Positions 56,377-64,000 of a stretch of DNA of 64,000 bases are shown here, piece by piece; the stretch's first letter is position 1; every line of letters begins with the position of its first letter. Origin of the DNA: Aureococcus anophagefferens (lineage: Eukaryota > Sar > Pelagophyceae > Pelagomonadales > Pelagomonadaceae). The notes beneath the pieces were generated by a model. It searched no databases, was not told where the DNA came from, and saw only the letters and a program-made list of their open reading frames with translations. The position numbers and the translations under genes were made by a program. The stretch spans positions 466,440-530,439 of the forward strand of contig NW_008705565.1 of assembly GCF_000186865.1 (NCBI RefSeq), given 5' to 3'.

Positions 56377-58283
56377 ATGTCGGCCATGGCGAGCAGCGCG
56401 GCTGCGCAGGTGAGCACTGCCGAGAACCCCGGAACCCCCGCGCGCCGCGATCGCGCCCCCCGCGCGCGCCGCGCCTGCGGTCGCCAACGCGCGTTTCGCG
56501 CCCTCGCAGCGGAAGCAGACGTACAAGAAGGGCGTCGACCAGGACGAGAGCCGGCGGCGGCGCGAGGAGACGACGATCCAGATTAGAAAAAACAAGAAGG
56601 AGGAGCGGCTCCAGAAGCGACGGACGGCGACGGTGAACCCGAACCAGGGCGGCGCCCAGGGCGCCCAGCAGATGGACGCCGCCGTCGTGCAGAAGGTGCG
56701 GTAGTCCCTCGCCCGCCCCGCCCGCGCGCGCGCGCGCGCCGCGGACCCCCCGACCCCCCCCGGCGGCGCGCGCGCGCGGTCCCCCCGACCCGCCCCCGCT
56801 TCCGCGCCTCCTTTTTGCCCACCCCTACGTTTACCCAGCTCGAACAGCTGCCGAACCTCGTCGCGGGCGTGCACTCGCTGGACCCTTCCGCGCGGCCCGG
56901 CGTCGATGATTTAAAAAACGCCGCGCCGCTTCCGACGCGCGACCCCGCCAGGTCCACCTCGAGGCGACGACGCAGTTCCGGAAGCTGCTGTCCATCGAGC
57001 GGAACCCGCCGATCCAGATGGTCATCGACGCGGGCGTCGTGCCGCGCCTCGTCCAGTTCCTGCAGAAGGACGAGTCGCCCGCGCTCCAGTTCGAGGCCGC
57101 GTGGGCTCTGACGAACATCGCGTCGGGCACGAGCGACCACACGCGCGTCGTCATCGAGGAGGGCGCGGTGCCCATCTTCTGCCGCCTGCTCCTGTCGCCC
57201 AACGACGACGTGCGCGAGCAGGCCGTCTGGGCTTTGGGCAACATCGCGGGCGACAGCCCGACGTGCCGCGACCTCGTGCTCCGCGAGGGCGCGATGCAGC
57301 CGCTGCTCCAGCAGCTCCACGAGAACTCGAAGCTGAGCATGCTGCGCAACGCGACGTGGACCCTGTCGAACTTCTGCCGCGGCAAGCCCCAGCCCGAGTT
57401 CATGACCGTGCGGCCCGCGCTGCCGACGCTCGCGCAGCTCATCTACTCGCCCGACGAGGAGGTGCTCACGGACGCGTGCTGGGCGCTGTCCTACCTGAGC
57501 GACGGCCCCAACGAGAAGATCCAGGCCGTCATCGAGGCCGGCGTCTGCCGGCGCCTCGTGGAGCTGCTCATGCACCCGTCGCCGTCGGTGCAGACGCCCG
57601 CGCTCCGGACCGTGGGCAACATCGTCACGGGCGACGACCTGCAGACGCAGATCATCATCAACTTCTCCGCGCTGCCCTGCCTCCACGCGCTCCTGGGCAA
57701 CCCGAAGAAGGGCATCCGCAAGGAGGCGTGCTGGACCATCAGCAACATCACCGCGGGCAACAAGGACCAGATCCAGAGCGTCATCGACAGCAACATCGTG
57801 CCGCCGCTCGTCCAGCTCCTCAACAGCGCCGAGTTCGACATCCGCAAGGAGGCGGCCTGGGCCATCTCCAACGCGACGTCGGGCGGCACGCCCATGCAGA
57901 TCAAGTTCCTCGTGCAGCAGGCCTGCATCCCGCCCCTCTGCGAGCTCCTCTCCGTCGCGGACGTCAAGATCATCATCGTCGCGCTCGAGGCGCTCGAGAA
58001 CATCCTCAAGGTCGGCGACGCGGAGGCGAAGCAGACCCAGGGCGGCCACAACCTCATGGCCAACCACATCGCCGACTCCGAGGGCCTCAAGAAGATCGAG
58101 GACCTGCAGCAGCACGACAACAACGACATCTACGAGAAGGCCGTCCGCATCCTCGAGACGTACTTCGGCGTCGACGAGGAGGACGTGAACATCGTCCCCG
58201 AGGCCTCGGGCCAGAACTTCGCCTTCGGCGTGCAGAACACGCCCCAGAAGGCCTTCGACTTCGGCCAGCAGGGCAACCCGTAG
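56377..58283 (+). CDS. Importin alpha (karyopherin alpha), four exons
   Basis: Exons 56377..56409, 56510..56695, 56839..56889 and 56952..58283 give 533 aa, the usual family size. Exon 2 is the IBB domain ([38 protein letters not shown]). Ten armadillo repeats follow, with the NLS-binding Trp/Asn ladder ([80 protein letters not shown]). It carries classical-NLS cargo to importin beta. Intron 3 (62 nt) fits best with donor GCGCGG, since [15 protein letters not shown] matches the conserved family sequence; a GT donor at 56902 would insert four residues. Introns 1 and 2 are GT-AG. Confidence 0.93.
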
Positions 58284-58625
58284 GCGCGGCGCCCGCGCGC
58301 GCGCGCCCGCTCGGCCGCCGCCGCGCGCGGCGCCGCCGCCGCGCGGGGGCCGCCGCGCCGCCGCCGCCGCCCGAGAGAAAAACCCCACACTCCCCACCCC
58401 ATCCGAACCGAGACGCGCCGGACGAGTCCGGCGGCCTTAGCACTCTCCATCGACCTGTTTCGTGTGGAACGCGGCCGTCACGGTCGGCGTGTCGATGGGC
58501 GGAGACCGCGCTTGCGCGAACGCGCGAACGGGGGCTGGGGGTCGACATTTGCTGATTACCTGGGGTTTGTTTTCGCCTCGTTAAAAATACGGTCGGTTCT
58601 AGAGCCGAGGCGAGGTGCGACACGG
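58284..58625. other. Gene-free interval before the methyltransferase-like gene
   Basis: 342 bp. The first 90 bp are an extreme GC tract (CGCGCG and GCCGCC runs) just after the importin stop. Then comes a C-rich segment, and an AT-richer stretch at 58575-58600 (GTTAAAAATACGG) that may be the core promoter. No RNA gene seen. Confidence 0.4.
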
Positions 58626-60086
58626 ATGAAGGTTGATCTTTACCTCACTCACCTCGTCAACATCTCGAGGTGCCGCTCTCCGAGCAAAGGTGTGATCATC
58701 TATACTTGGGCGCAAGCACGCTGCACGGACGTCGGACTCCGGCACACGCAGATGGCGCGCTTGGGCTTCGCTGAGACGGGCGTCCATGGCGAATTCGCGC
58801 AGTGGGTTCCAGATTTCACGATCGGGAACAAGACCATCAAAGCCCAGACCACCAAGCCTGGCGCTGACCATGTGCATGCCATCCACGCCATCTTCGACCA
58901 CCACGGCGACGACGACGCCGCCGTCCTCAAGTGCCTCCCGCGGCGATGCAAGATCCAGGCCGCGTCGGCGCGCGGCAAGTTCTGGCGCGCTGTGCCGGAC
59001 AAGACGACGGTCCGCGACTTGAAAAATATCTACGACGAGTTCGACCTGTCGTTTCCGTTCTACAAGTTCCTGTCCGCGTCGCGCTGGCAGACGTTCGTCA
59101 TCGACACGCCCGCCGCGCGCGCCGACTACGACCGGCTGGCCGCGGCCATCGCGGCCGCCGCGCCGCGCGTCGAGCCGCGGCCCGCCGCGCCGCGGACCGT
59201 CGCGCCGCGGACCGTCGCGCCGCCGGCCTGCGACGACCCGCCGGAGGAGGACGAAGACGACGCGCCGCCGCCGCCGGCCGACTCGGACGACGAGGACGGG
59301 ACCGTGCGCAAGCGCCAGCGCACGGACCGCTTCGTCGCGGGGCCCGCGCGGAGCCGGCCCGCGCCGCCGCTGCCGCCGCCGCCGCGGGAGCTCGCCGCGT
59401 CGGAGATCTTCGCGGGCTCCGGCGTCCTCTCGCGGGAGCTGCGCCGCCGCGGGGTGTCGACGCGGACCGTGGACCGGGACCCGGCGTGCGCTGCGGACGA
59501 CACGTCCGACGTCCTCGACCTCTCCGACGCCTGCTGCGCCGACGACGACATCGTCTTCTTCGCGCCCGAGTGCCGGACCTGGAGCAACCTCTCCGGCGGG
59601 CACCACCGGAGCCGGGAGAGGATCGAGGGCTTCACGGACGACGCGCGTCGGGCCAACCGTGAATTGGAAAAATGCATCGCCATCATGGAGAAGACCAAAC
59701 TTTCCAACCCGCGCGCCATCTTCTGCTTGGAGAACCCGTCCGCGCTCATGCGCCACCACCCGCTCGCCAAGGAGCGGCTCGAGCGCGGCCTCGGCCTCAC
59801 GCGAGTGACCGTGTGCATGTGCAAGTTCGCGACGGTCGACAGCCGCCGCCGCCAGCAGAAGCCCACGGACCTCTGGACGAACTCCAAGTCCATCATCAAC
59901 CTCTTCAAGAGCAAGGCGTTCGCGTGCACGCACAAGACGACCTGCGACGTCGGCTACGGCCGCCACGACCGCACGCGGCCCGAGCCGGGCTCCGGCGACC
60001 GCGCGCGCGACGCGGCGCGCTACCCGGACGACCTCGCCGCCGCCCTGGCGCTGTGCCTCGTCACGGACGCGCGCGACGAGCGCTGA
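58626..60086 (+). CDS. C5-cytosine-methyltransferase-like protein with unknown N-terminal domain
   Basis: 486 aa. Residues ~250-440 show methyltransferase motifs: I, SEIFAGSGVLSRELR (SAM-binding FAGSG); II/III, TRTVDRDPACAADDTSDVLD; IV, FFAPECRTWSNLS (catalytic Cys after P-E rather than P-P); VI-like, FCLENPSAL (ENP in place of ENV). Sizes and spacing are compact, more like viral or transposon-associated C5 MTases than DNMT1/3. The N-terminal ~180 residues (MARLGFAETGVHGEFAQWVP, LSFPFYKFLSASRWQTFVI) form an unknown domain, joined by a Pro/Asp/Glu-rich linker with an NLS-like RKRQR. Whether it methylates DNA is uncertain. Confidence 0.65.
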   Translation: MKVDLYLTHLVNISRCRSPSKGVIIYTWAQARCTDVGLRHTQMARLGFAETGVHGEFAQWVPDFTIGNKTIKAQTTKPGADHVHAIHAIFDHHGDDDAAVLKCLPRRCKIQAASARGKFWRAVPDKTTVRDLKNIYDEFDLSFPFYKFLSASRWQTFVIDTPAARADYDRLAAAIAAAAPRVEPRPAAPRTVAPRTVAPPACDDPPEEDEDDAPPPPADSDDEDGTVRKRQRTDRFVAGPARSRPAPPLPPPPRELAASEIFAGSGVLSRELRRRGVSTRTVDRDPACAADDTSDVLDLSDACCADDDIVFFAPECRTWSNLSGGHHRSRERIEGFTDDARRANRELEKCIAIMEKTKLSNPRAIFCLENPSALMRHHPLAKERLERGLGLTRVTVCMCKFATVDSRRRQQKPTDLWTNSKSIINLFKSKAFACTHKTTCDVGYGRHDRTRPEPGSGDRARDAARYPDDLAAALALCLVTDARDER

Positions 60087-60246
60087 GTGGCGGGGCTTAA
60101 GTGGACCCGCACCGACCACAGCAACACCCCATGGTGAAGTCGAGGTGAACTGGAAGGGTGCTCAAGATCTTGAAGGGTGCCGTAAGTTGAACTTCAATTT
60201 GAAGTGGTGCGCGATATTGCAGTTCTTGATCTAGAGACTAGAGCTG

Positions 60247-61608
60247 ATGGCTCTCGCACTCGCTGCCCACGCCTGCGGCGCTGCGGCGGCGCTGCTGGTC
60301 ATGCTGATTGCCTACGCGCGCGCGCGACGGCTCTTCCGTCGCGGCAAGCGCGTCGTCGCCTTCCTGCACCCGCACTGCGCCGCCGGCGGCGGCGGCGAGC
60401 GCGTGCTCTGGGTGGGCCTCGTCGCCCTGCGCGAGGCCACGGACGCGCGCATCGTCGTCTACACGGGCGACGTCGGCGTCGGCGCGGCGGCCATGCGCGC
60501 CAGGGCCGCGGACCGATTCGGTGTCACAGTCCCCGCGGACGTCGAGTTCGTGTACGTGCGAAGCCGGCGCCTGAGCGAGCCGGGCCTCTACCCCGTCGCG
60601 ACGATGATCGGCCAGTCCCTGGGGTCCATGGTCCTCGCCGCCGAGGCCGTGCTCCGGCTGCCGCCGGACGTCTTCGTCGACACGACGGGCTACGGCTTCT
60701 CGTTCCCCGTCGCCAAGCTCCTCGCCGGCGCGGCGACGGCCGCGTACGTCCACTACCCGACGATCAGCGGCGACATGATCGGCGCCCTCGGCACGCGGGC
60801 CTTCAACAACCGGGGCCTGGCCCTGGCGCTGCCCAAGCTCAAGGCGCTCTACTACGAGCTCTTCGCGGTCGCCTACGGCTGGTGCGGCCGCCGCTGCGAC
60901 GCCGTCATGGCCAACTCGTCCTGGACGAAAGGCCACATCGAAAAGATCTGGCGACGCGACGACGTCGCGTTGGCCTACCCGCCCTGCGACACGTCCGTCC
61001 TCGAGAAAATCGCGAAGGGCCGGCCCGGCGATTCCGGGGGGCCCGTCGTCGTCGCGTCGCTCGCGCAGTTCCGGCCGGAGAAGGACCACGCCCTCCAGCT
61101 CGAGGCCTGGGCCCTGCTGCCCGAAGCGACGCGCCGGCGCGCGCGGCTCGTCGTCGCCGGCGCCGCGCGGCACGCGGACGACCGCGCGCTGTTGGACGGG
61201 CTCCGGCGCCGCGCGCGCGACCTCGGAATCTCCGACTCCGTCGAGTTCAAGGTGTCGGCGCCCCGGTCCGAGATCCTGGACCTGCTCCGCGGCGCCCACG
61301 TGGGGCTCCACACCATGCGCCTCGAGCACTTCGGCATCGCCGTCGTCGAGTTCATGGCCGCGGGCCTCGTGCCCCTCGCCCACGCGTCCGGCGGGCCCCT
61401 CCTCGACATCGTCGGCGCCGACGGCGACCGCGGCCTCGTCGCCACGGACGCGCCGGACTACGCGGCGAAGCTCGCGGCGCTCGTCGACGGGCCCCGGGAG
61501 ACGCGGGACGCCATGGCCGCGAACGCGCGCGCGTTCGTCGCCGACCGCTTCTCCGACGCGGCCTTCTCCGCGGCCTTCGTCGCCGGCCTCGCGGGCGTCC
61601 TCCCGTAA
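60247..61608 (+). CDS. ALG11: ALG11, GDP-Man:Man3GlcNAc2-PP-dolichol alpha-1,2-mannosyltransferase
   Basis: 453 aa. N-terminal membrane helix (CGAAAALLVMLIAYARA), then the ALG11 signature VAFLHPHCAAGGGGERVLW, DVFVDTTGYGFSFPVAKLLA, AAYVHYPTISGDMIGAL and ANSSWTKGHIEKIW. GT4 C-lobe motifs are VVASLAQFRPEKDHALQLEA and the EX7E region GLHTMRLEHFGIAVVEFMAA. The enzyme adds the fourth and fifth mannoses to the lipid-linked oligosaccharide on the cytosolic ER face for N-glycosylation. Single exon, family-typical length. Confidence 0.95.
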   Translation: MALALAAHACGAAAALLVMLIAYARARRLFRRGKRVVAFLHPHCAAGGGGERVLWVGLVALREATDARIVVYTGDVGVGAAAMRARAADRFGVTVPADVEFVYVRSRRLSEPGLYPVATMIGQSLGSMVLAAEAVLRLPPDVFVDTTGYGFSFPVAKLLAGAATAAYVHYPTISGDMIGALGTRAFNNRGLALALPKLKALYYELFAVAYGWCGRRCDAVMANSSWTKGHIEKIWRRDDVALAYPPCDTSVLEKIAKGRPGDSGGPVVVASLAQFRPEKDHALQLEAWALLPEATRRRARLVVAGAARHADDRALLDGLRRRARDLGISDSVEFKVSAPRSEILDLLRGAHVGLHTMRLEHFGIAVVEFMAAGLVPLAHASGGPLLDIVGADGDRGLVATDAPDYAAKLAALVDGPRETRDAMAANARAFVADRFSDAAFSAAFVAGLAGVLP

Positions 61609-61735
61609 ACTCGAGTTTTGTTGGCACAGCCTTTAGGCGCCGCGAGCGCGCGACGCGGCGGGACCCGCCCGACCGCGGAAGCCGGCGACGCGCCGTAAGA
61701 TGCCGACGCCGCGCAGCGATCGGAGGCGCGCCCCA

Positions 61736-61924
61736 TCATCGACACTTGCGCGCGCGCTCGAGGTTCATGCGCTTGAACGCGCGGCGGTTGCCCGCCTGGG
61801 CCACGGTCCAGTGGACGACGAGCGTGAAGACGAACATGCCGGCGAAGATGCACGCGAAGCCCTTGAGCCCGCCGAGCTCGTCGACGGTCTCGCGCCAGAT
61901 GTCGATCATGTGCAGCACGACCAT
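61736..61924 (-). CDS. Tiny single-pass membrane protein
   Basis: 62 aa from MVVLHMIDIWRETVDELGG. One strong membrane helix (FACIFAGMFVFTLVVHWTV) is followed by a basic tail (NRRAFKRMNLERARK), which predicts N-out/C-in topology. The frame extends upstream to 62092, but that part is Arg/Ser low-complexity. Small proteins like this occur in respiratory or ER complexes; no family could be named. Confidence 0.5.
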   Translation of the reverse strand: MVVLHMIDIWRETVDELGGLKGFACIFAGMFVFTLVVHWTVAQAGNRRAFKRMNLERARKCR

Positions 61925-62182
61925 GGTGCGGCGGTGGGAGTAAAGCAGACGCGACTGCGGCGGCGCGTGTAGTGCGGCGAGAACGCGCGTCGAGAGCTGC
62001 TGGAGAGAGCTGCTGATGCGCGCCCTGTGGAGAGCTGCTGTGCGAGCACGACGCGCACGTCGAGAGCCGCTGTGGAGTTCTGCTGAGAGCACGCGACGAC
62101 GACGACGACGACGACGACGAGCTCGCGGAGCTTAGGGGGGAAGCACCACTGAGATTTCCTATCCGTTGCATTTATTTCGTGG

Positions 62183-62244
62183 CGGCTCGCTGTATGTGTT
62201 TGGTTCCGCTCATCGGCTCGCTCTATGTAATTGGTTCCGCTGAT
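62183..62244. repeat. 31-bp tandem repeat, two copies
   Basis: Units 62183-62213 and 62214-62244 share CGGCTCGCT, TATGT and TTGGTTCCGCT, with a few substitutions. Confidence 0.85.
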
Positions 62245-62791
62245 TTCAGCCCGAGACGGCATGGAGGCATTAAATTTAGTCGAGCGCGCCTACCACCGCG
62301 CGCGCGCCCCCGCGTGCAAGATCGCTGGGACTGCGCATAGCGCGCACATGGGGGCTGCCATCGGCGAAGGAGCGGCATCGTCTAGATTGCGATTCGCTGA
62401 GAACGCGAGCGGTTTCGGACGACCGATTTGACCGACGCGACGCCCCTCCCCCGGCCCGTGAGCGGCCCGGGCAGCCCCGCGCAGCAGCAGGGATCGTCCG
62501 CCATCGACCCGCGAGCGCCCTGCCACAAGGGCTGGCCCAGAGGAGCCGAGGAAGTCGATCTGACATGTTCGGGCTGAAACCGCGTCGCGCGCGGCCGCGT
62601 GGCCGCGCGCGCGTGTCGCACGTACTTCGAGCCAAACCAGCAACTGAGCAGCCCGAGGGCACCAGACGTGTACCCCGAGCCTCCGCGCCAGCCAGCATGC
62701 TGCCCGAAGCCCAAAAAGTGCTGCTCTGGCGGTCAGAGAGCATGTCGAAAAGTAGCGAGTTCGCGAGCACATAAAAATCGACCGCCGACGC

Positions 62792-62866
62792 GGCCATGGT
62801 CACGGCGCACACTCCTGGAGAGAGGGCGCGCCCGGCATTCAGACGCATGTTCCCGTGACCATGGCC
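62792..62866. repeat. 14-bp perfect inverted repeat with 47-nt loop
   Basis: GGCCATGGTCACGG at 62792-62805 and its exact reverse complement at 62853-62866. It could form a hairpin in DNA or RNA; no function is evident. Confidence 0.8.
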
Positions 62867-63050
62867 CCGTCGAACGCCGCGCGACAGCCAAATGCAAAGA
62901 GAGGCTCTCCATGCTTCTCCCCTCATGCGGAGCTTCGGAGTACGTTGAACCTCAATGTGACGTTCAACGTGTGCTTGCGGCGGCGGCGCCGGTCTGGGCG
63001 GGTGATCTGGACGGGTGCGGGAGGGGGCAGCCCTGTGACAAGCCGGGCTG

Positions 63051-63124
63051 GGACGCGGTCTGGGACGCGGGCAGCCCAGCGCTCTCACGGACGCGGTCTG
63101 GGCCGCGGGCAGCCCAGCGCTCAC
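63051..63124. repeat. 38-bp tandem repeat directly upstream of a start codon
   Basis: Two units of GGACGCGGTCTGGG then CGCGGGCAGCCCAGCGCTC end 5 bp before the ATG at 63129, doubling a GGGCAGCC motif. Confidence 0.85.
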
Positions 63125-63128
63125 CACC

Positions 63129-64000
63129 ATGGAGGACCTCACGAACCAGGCCGACGCGCAGATGAAGGAGATGGAGGCGATGATGAAGCGCATGGACGCG
63201 CGCATGGGCGCCATGCACCAGCGCCAAAACAAAAAGTACGCCGACGCCGCCGAGGGCTTCGCCGCGCGCCAGGCCGTGAGCTACAAGCCGCAGCCGCGCT
63301 CGGCGCTGGCGCGCGCCGTCGCCGACGACGCCGACGAGGACCCGCTGCCCGCGCTGGCGCTGGCCCCGGCGCTCGCCGCGGGCGGGCGGCCGACGGCGGC
63401 GGCGGCCGCGCGCGCGCGCGCGGCGGCCGCCGCGCGGCGGAGGCGGCTGCCCGAGGAGTTCGACGTGACGACGGCGTCCGAGGCCGAGTCCGACGCGCCC
63501 GCGCCGCGGCCGAAGCCCGACGTCGTGCGCCGCGTGCGCCGCGCGGCCGCCGCGCGGCGCGCGGCCAAGCTCGCGGCGCCGTCTGACGGCGACGCGTCGG
63601 ACGCGTCCGCCGCGCGCGGCGAACGCGACGACGCGTCGAACGCGCCGTCCGTCGTGCCGAGCGCGGCGGCCGTGGGCCGCGCGCGCGCGGCGGCGGCGGA
63701 GCGCAAGCGCCGCGCGGCGTCGCACGACTGGAACGCGCCGCCCGCGGCGCCCGAGCGGGCGCCGCCCGAGCCCGCGGCCGCGCCGCGGACGCCCGGCGAG
63801 GCGGACGTCGCGGCGACGCGGGCCATGTGGCCGCGGACCAAGGAGGGCCGGCCGTCCATGTACCTCGACGGCGACTCGAGCGACGGCGACGGCGTCGTGC
63901 CGCCGCGGCCGCCGCGGCGCCGCGACCGCGACAAGGCCGCGCGCAAGTCGCGGCGCGCGGAGCGCCGCAAGGCCCGCGGCGCCCGCGCCGAGGAGCTCGA
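63129..64000 (+). CDS. Basic/Ala-Arg-rich protein with N-terminal coiled coil, cut by window end
   Basis: The frame is open from the ATG at 63129 to the window edge (290 codons). It starts with a Met/Gln-rich amphipathic helix (LTNQADAQMKEMEAMMKRMD), then Ala/Arg-rich stretches (AARARAAAAARRRR) alternate with acidic patches (SEAESDAP, LDGDSSDGDG). A short conserved-looking motif (ATRAMWPRTKEGRPSMYLD) is followed by a basic region. No family is recognised; the C-terminal part lies outside the window. Confidence 0.5.
   Translation, partial: MEDLTNQADAQMKEMEAMMKRMDARMGAMHQRQNKKYADAAEGFAARQAVSYKPQPRSALARAVADDADEDPLPALALAPALAAGGRPTAAAAARARAAAAARRRRLPEEFDVTTASEAESDAPAPRPKPDVVRRVRRAAAARRAAKLAAPSDGDASDASAARGERDDASNAPSVVPSAAAVGRARAAAAERKRRAASHDWNAPPAAPERAPPEPAAAPRTPGEADVAATRAMWPRTKEGRPSMYLDGDSSDGDGVVPPRPPRRRDRDKAARKSRRAERRKARGARAEEL

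Larger units (their letters stand above)
61925..63128. other. 1.2-kb gene-poor interval with several repeats
   Basis: No convincing gene. It contains a CGA repeat (about 62096-62122), a 31-bp tandem repeat with ATTGG-like TTGGTTCCGCT cores, a 14-bp inverted repeat with 47-nt loop, and a 38-bp tandem repeat next to the following ATG. GGGCAGCC-type motifs recur (about 62345, 62470, 63025, 63070, 63110). GTTGAACCTCAATGTGACGT at about 62944 weakly recalls introner end sequence. Probably promoters and mobile-element remnants. Confidence 0.5.

Noticed and set aside
1..64000. tRNA, rRNA and bacterial-type terminators or ribosome binding sites
   Set aside because: None was recognisable by eye on either strand, though small ncRNAs cannot be excluded without a covariance search.

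Overview
The window looks like nuclear DNA of a photosynthetic stramenopile, most probably a pelagophyte such as Aureococcus. The grounds are a fucoxanthin-chlorophyll a/c antenna gene, very GC-rich and tightly packed genes on both strands, and short spliceosomal introns. There are also transposon-like introner elements of the kind established in Aureococcus anophagefferens. No rRNA, tRNA, CRISPR array, bacterial operon or Shine-Dalgarno signal was seen. The species assignment is inference.

Layout. 0-5.5 kb: a partial PUB/UBX p97 cofactor, an FCP antenna gene head-to-head with the first of two tandem cysteine-rich (PLAC8-like) genes, and a prolyl 4-hydroxylase carrying a VHL-like domain. 5.5-11.8 kb: a small LRR protein, a single-domain voltage-gated cation channel, a PHOSPHO-type HAD phosphatase, an unknown acidic Cys-rich protein and a sulfotransferase-like protein. 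11.8-18 kb: a BRCT-TDP1 DNA repair enzyme, a secreted Cys-rich protein and a MYND protein interrupted by an introner. 18-21.2 kb: a less GC-biased block (HAD, glycosidase-like, and a VOC protein with an in-frame TAG). 21-28 kb: an SH3/LRR/hydrolase protein, a small predicted myristoylated protein, a six-exon YHYH protein, a GT8 glycosyltransferase and an Ala/Lys/Pro-rich protein.

28-42.6 kb: a giant Arg/Ala-rich IQ/Sfi1-like protein with a frameshifting duplication, an AT-hook/Tudor-like protein, a VHL-like plus zinc peptidase protein, a hydroxylysine-kinase-like gene with a second introner family, an FHA protein, and a protein with repeated GNVID motifs that spans an assembly gap (N at 41215-41493). 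42.7-54.2 kb: a membrane/PX-like/DUF547 protein, p23, a GT49 glycosyltransferase, a Cache-flavin reductase fusion, AP-4 epsilon (with an introner) and a GST. 54.4-64 kb: a four-exon orphan, a plastid-type DUF4864-like protein, importin alpha, a C5-methyltransferase-like protein, ALG11, a tiny membrane protein and a partial coiled-coil protein.

The genes are eukaryotic housekeeping and lineage-specific genes, not one pathway. The most unusual theme is intron biology. Two 199-nt introners have matching TIRs and 8-bp target duplications that supply the GT donor. A third, diverged introner lies in a GC-starting target duplication. A set of 56-62-nt introns (plus one of 113 nt) appear to begin GCGCG instead of GT. 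Their boundaries are supported by paralogue alignment, by conserved protein motifs and by reading-frame closure across six exons. The second theme is domain fusion: P4H with a VHL-like domain, VHL-like with a HELSH peptidase, Cache with flavin reductase, and BRCT with TDP1.
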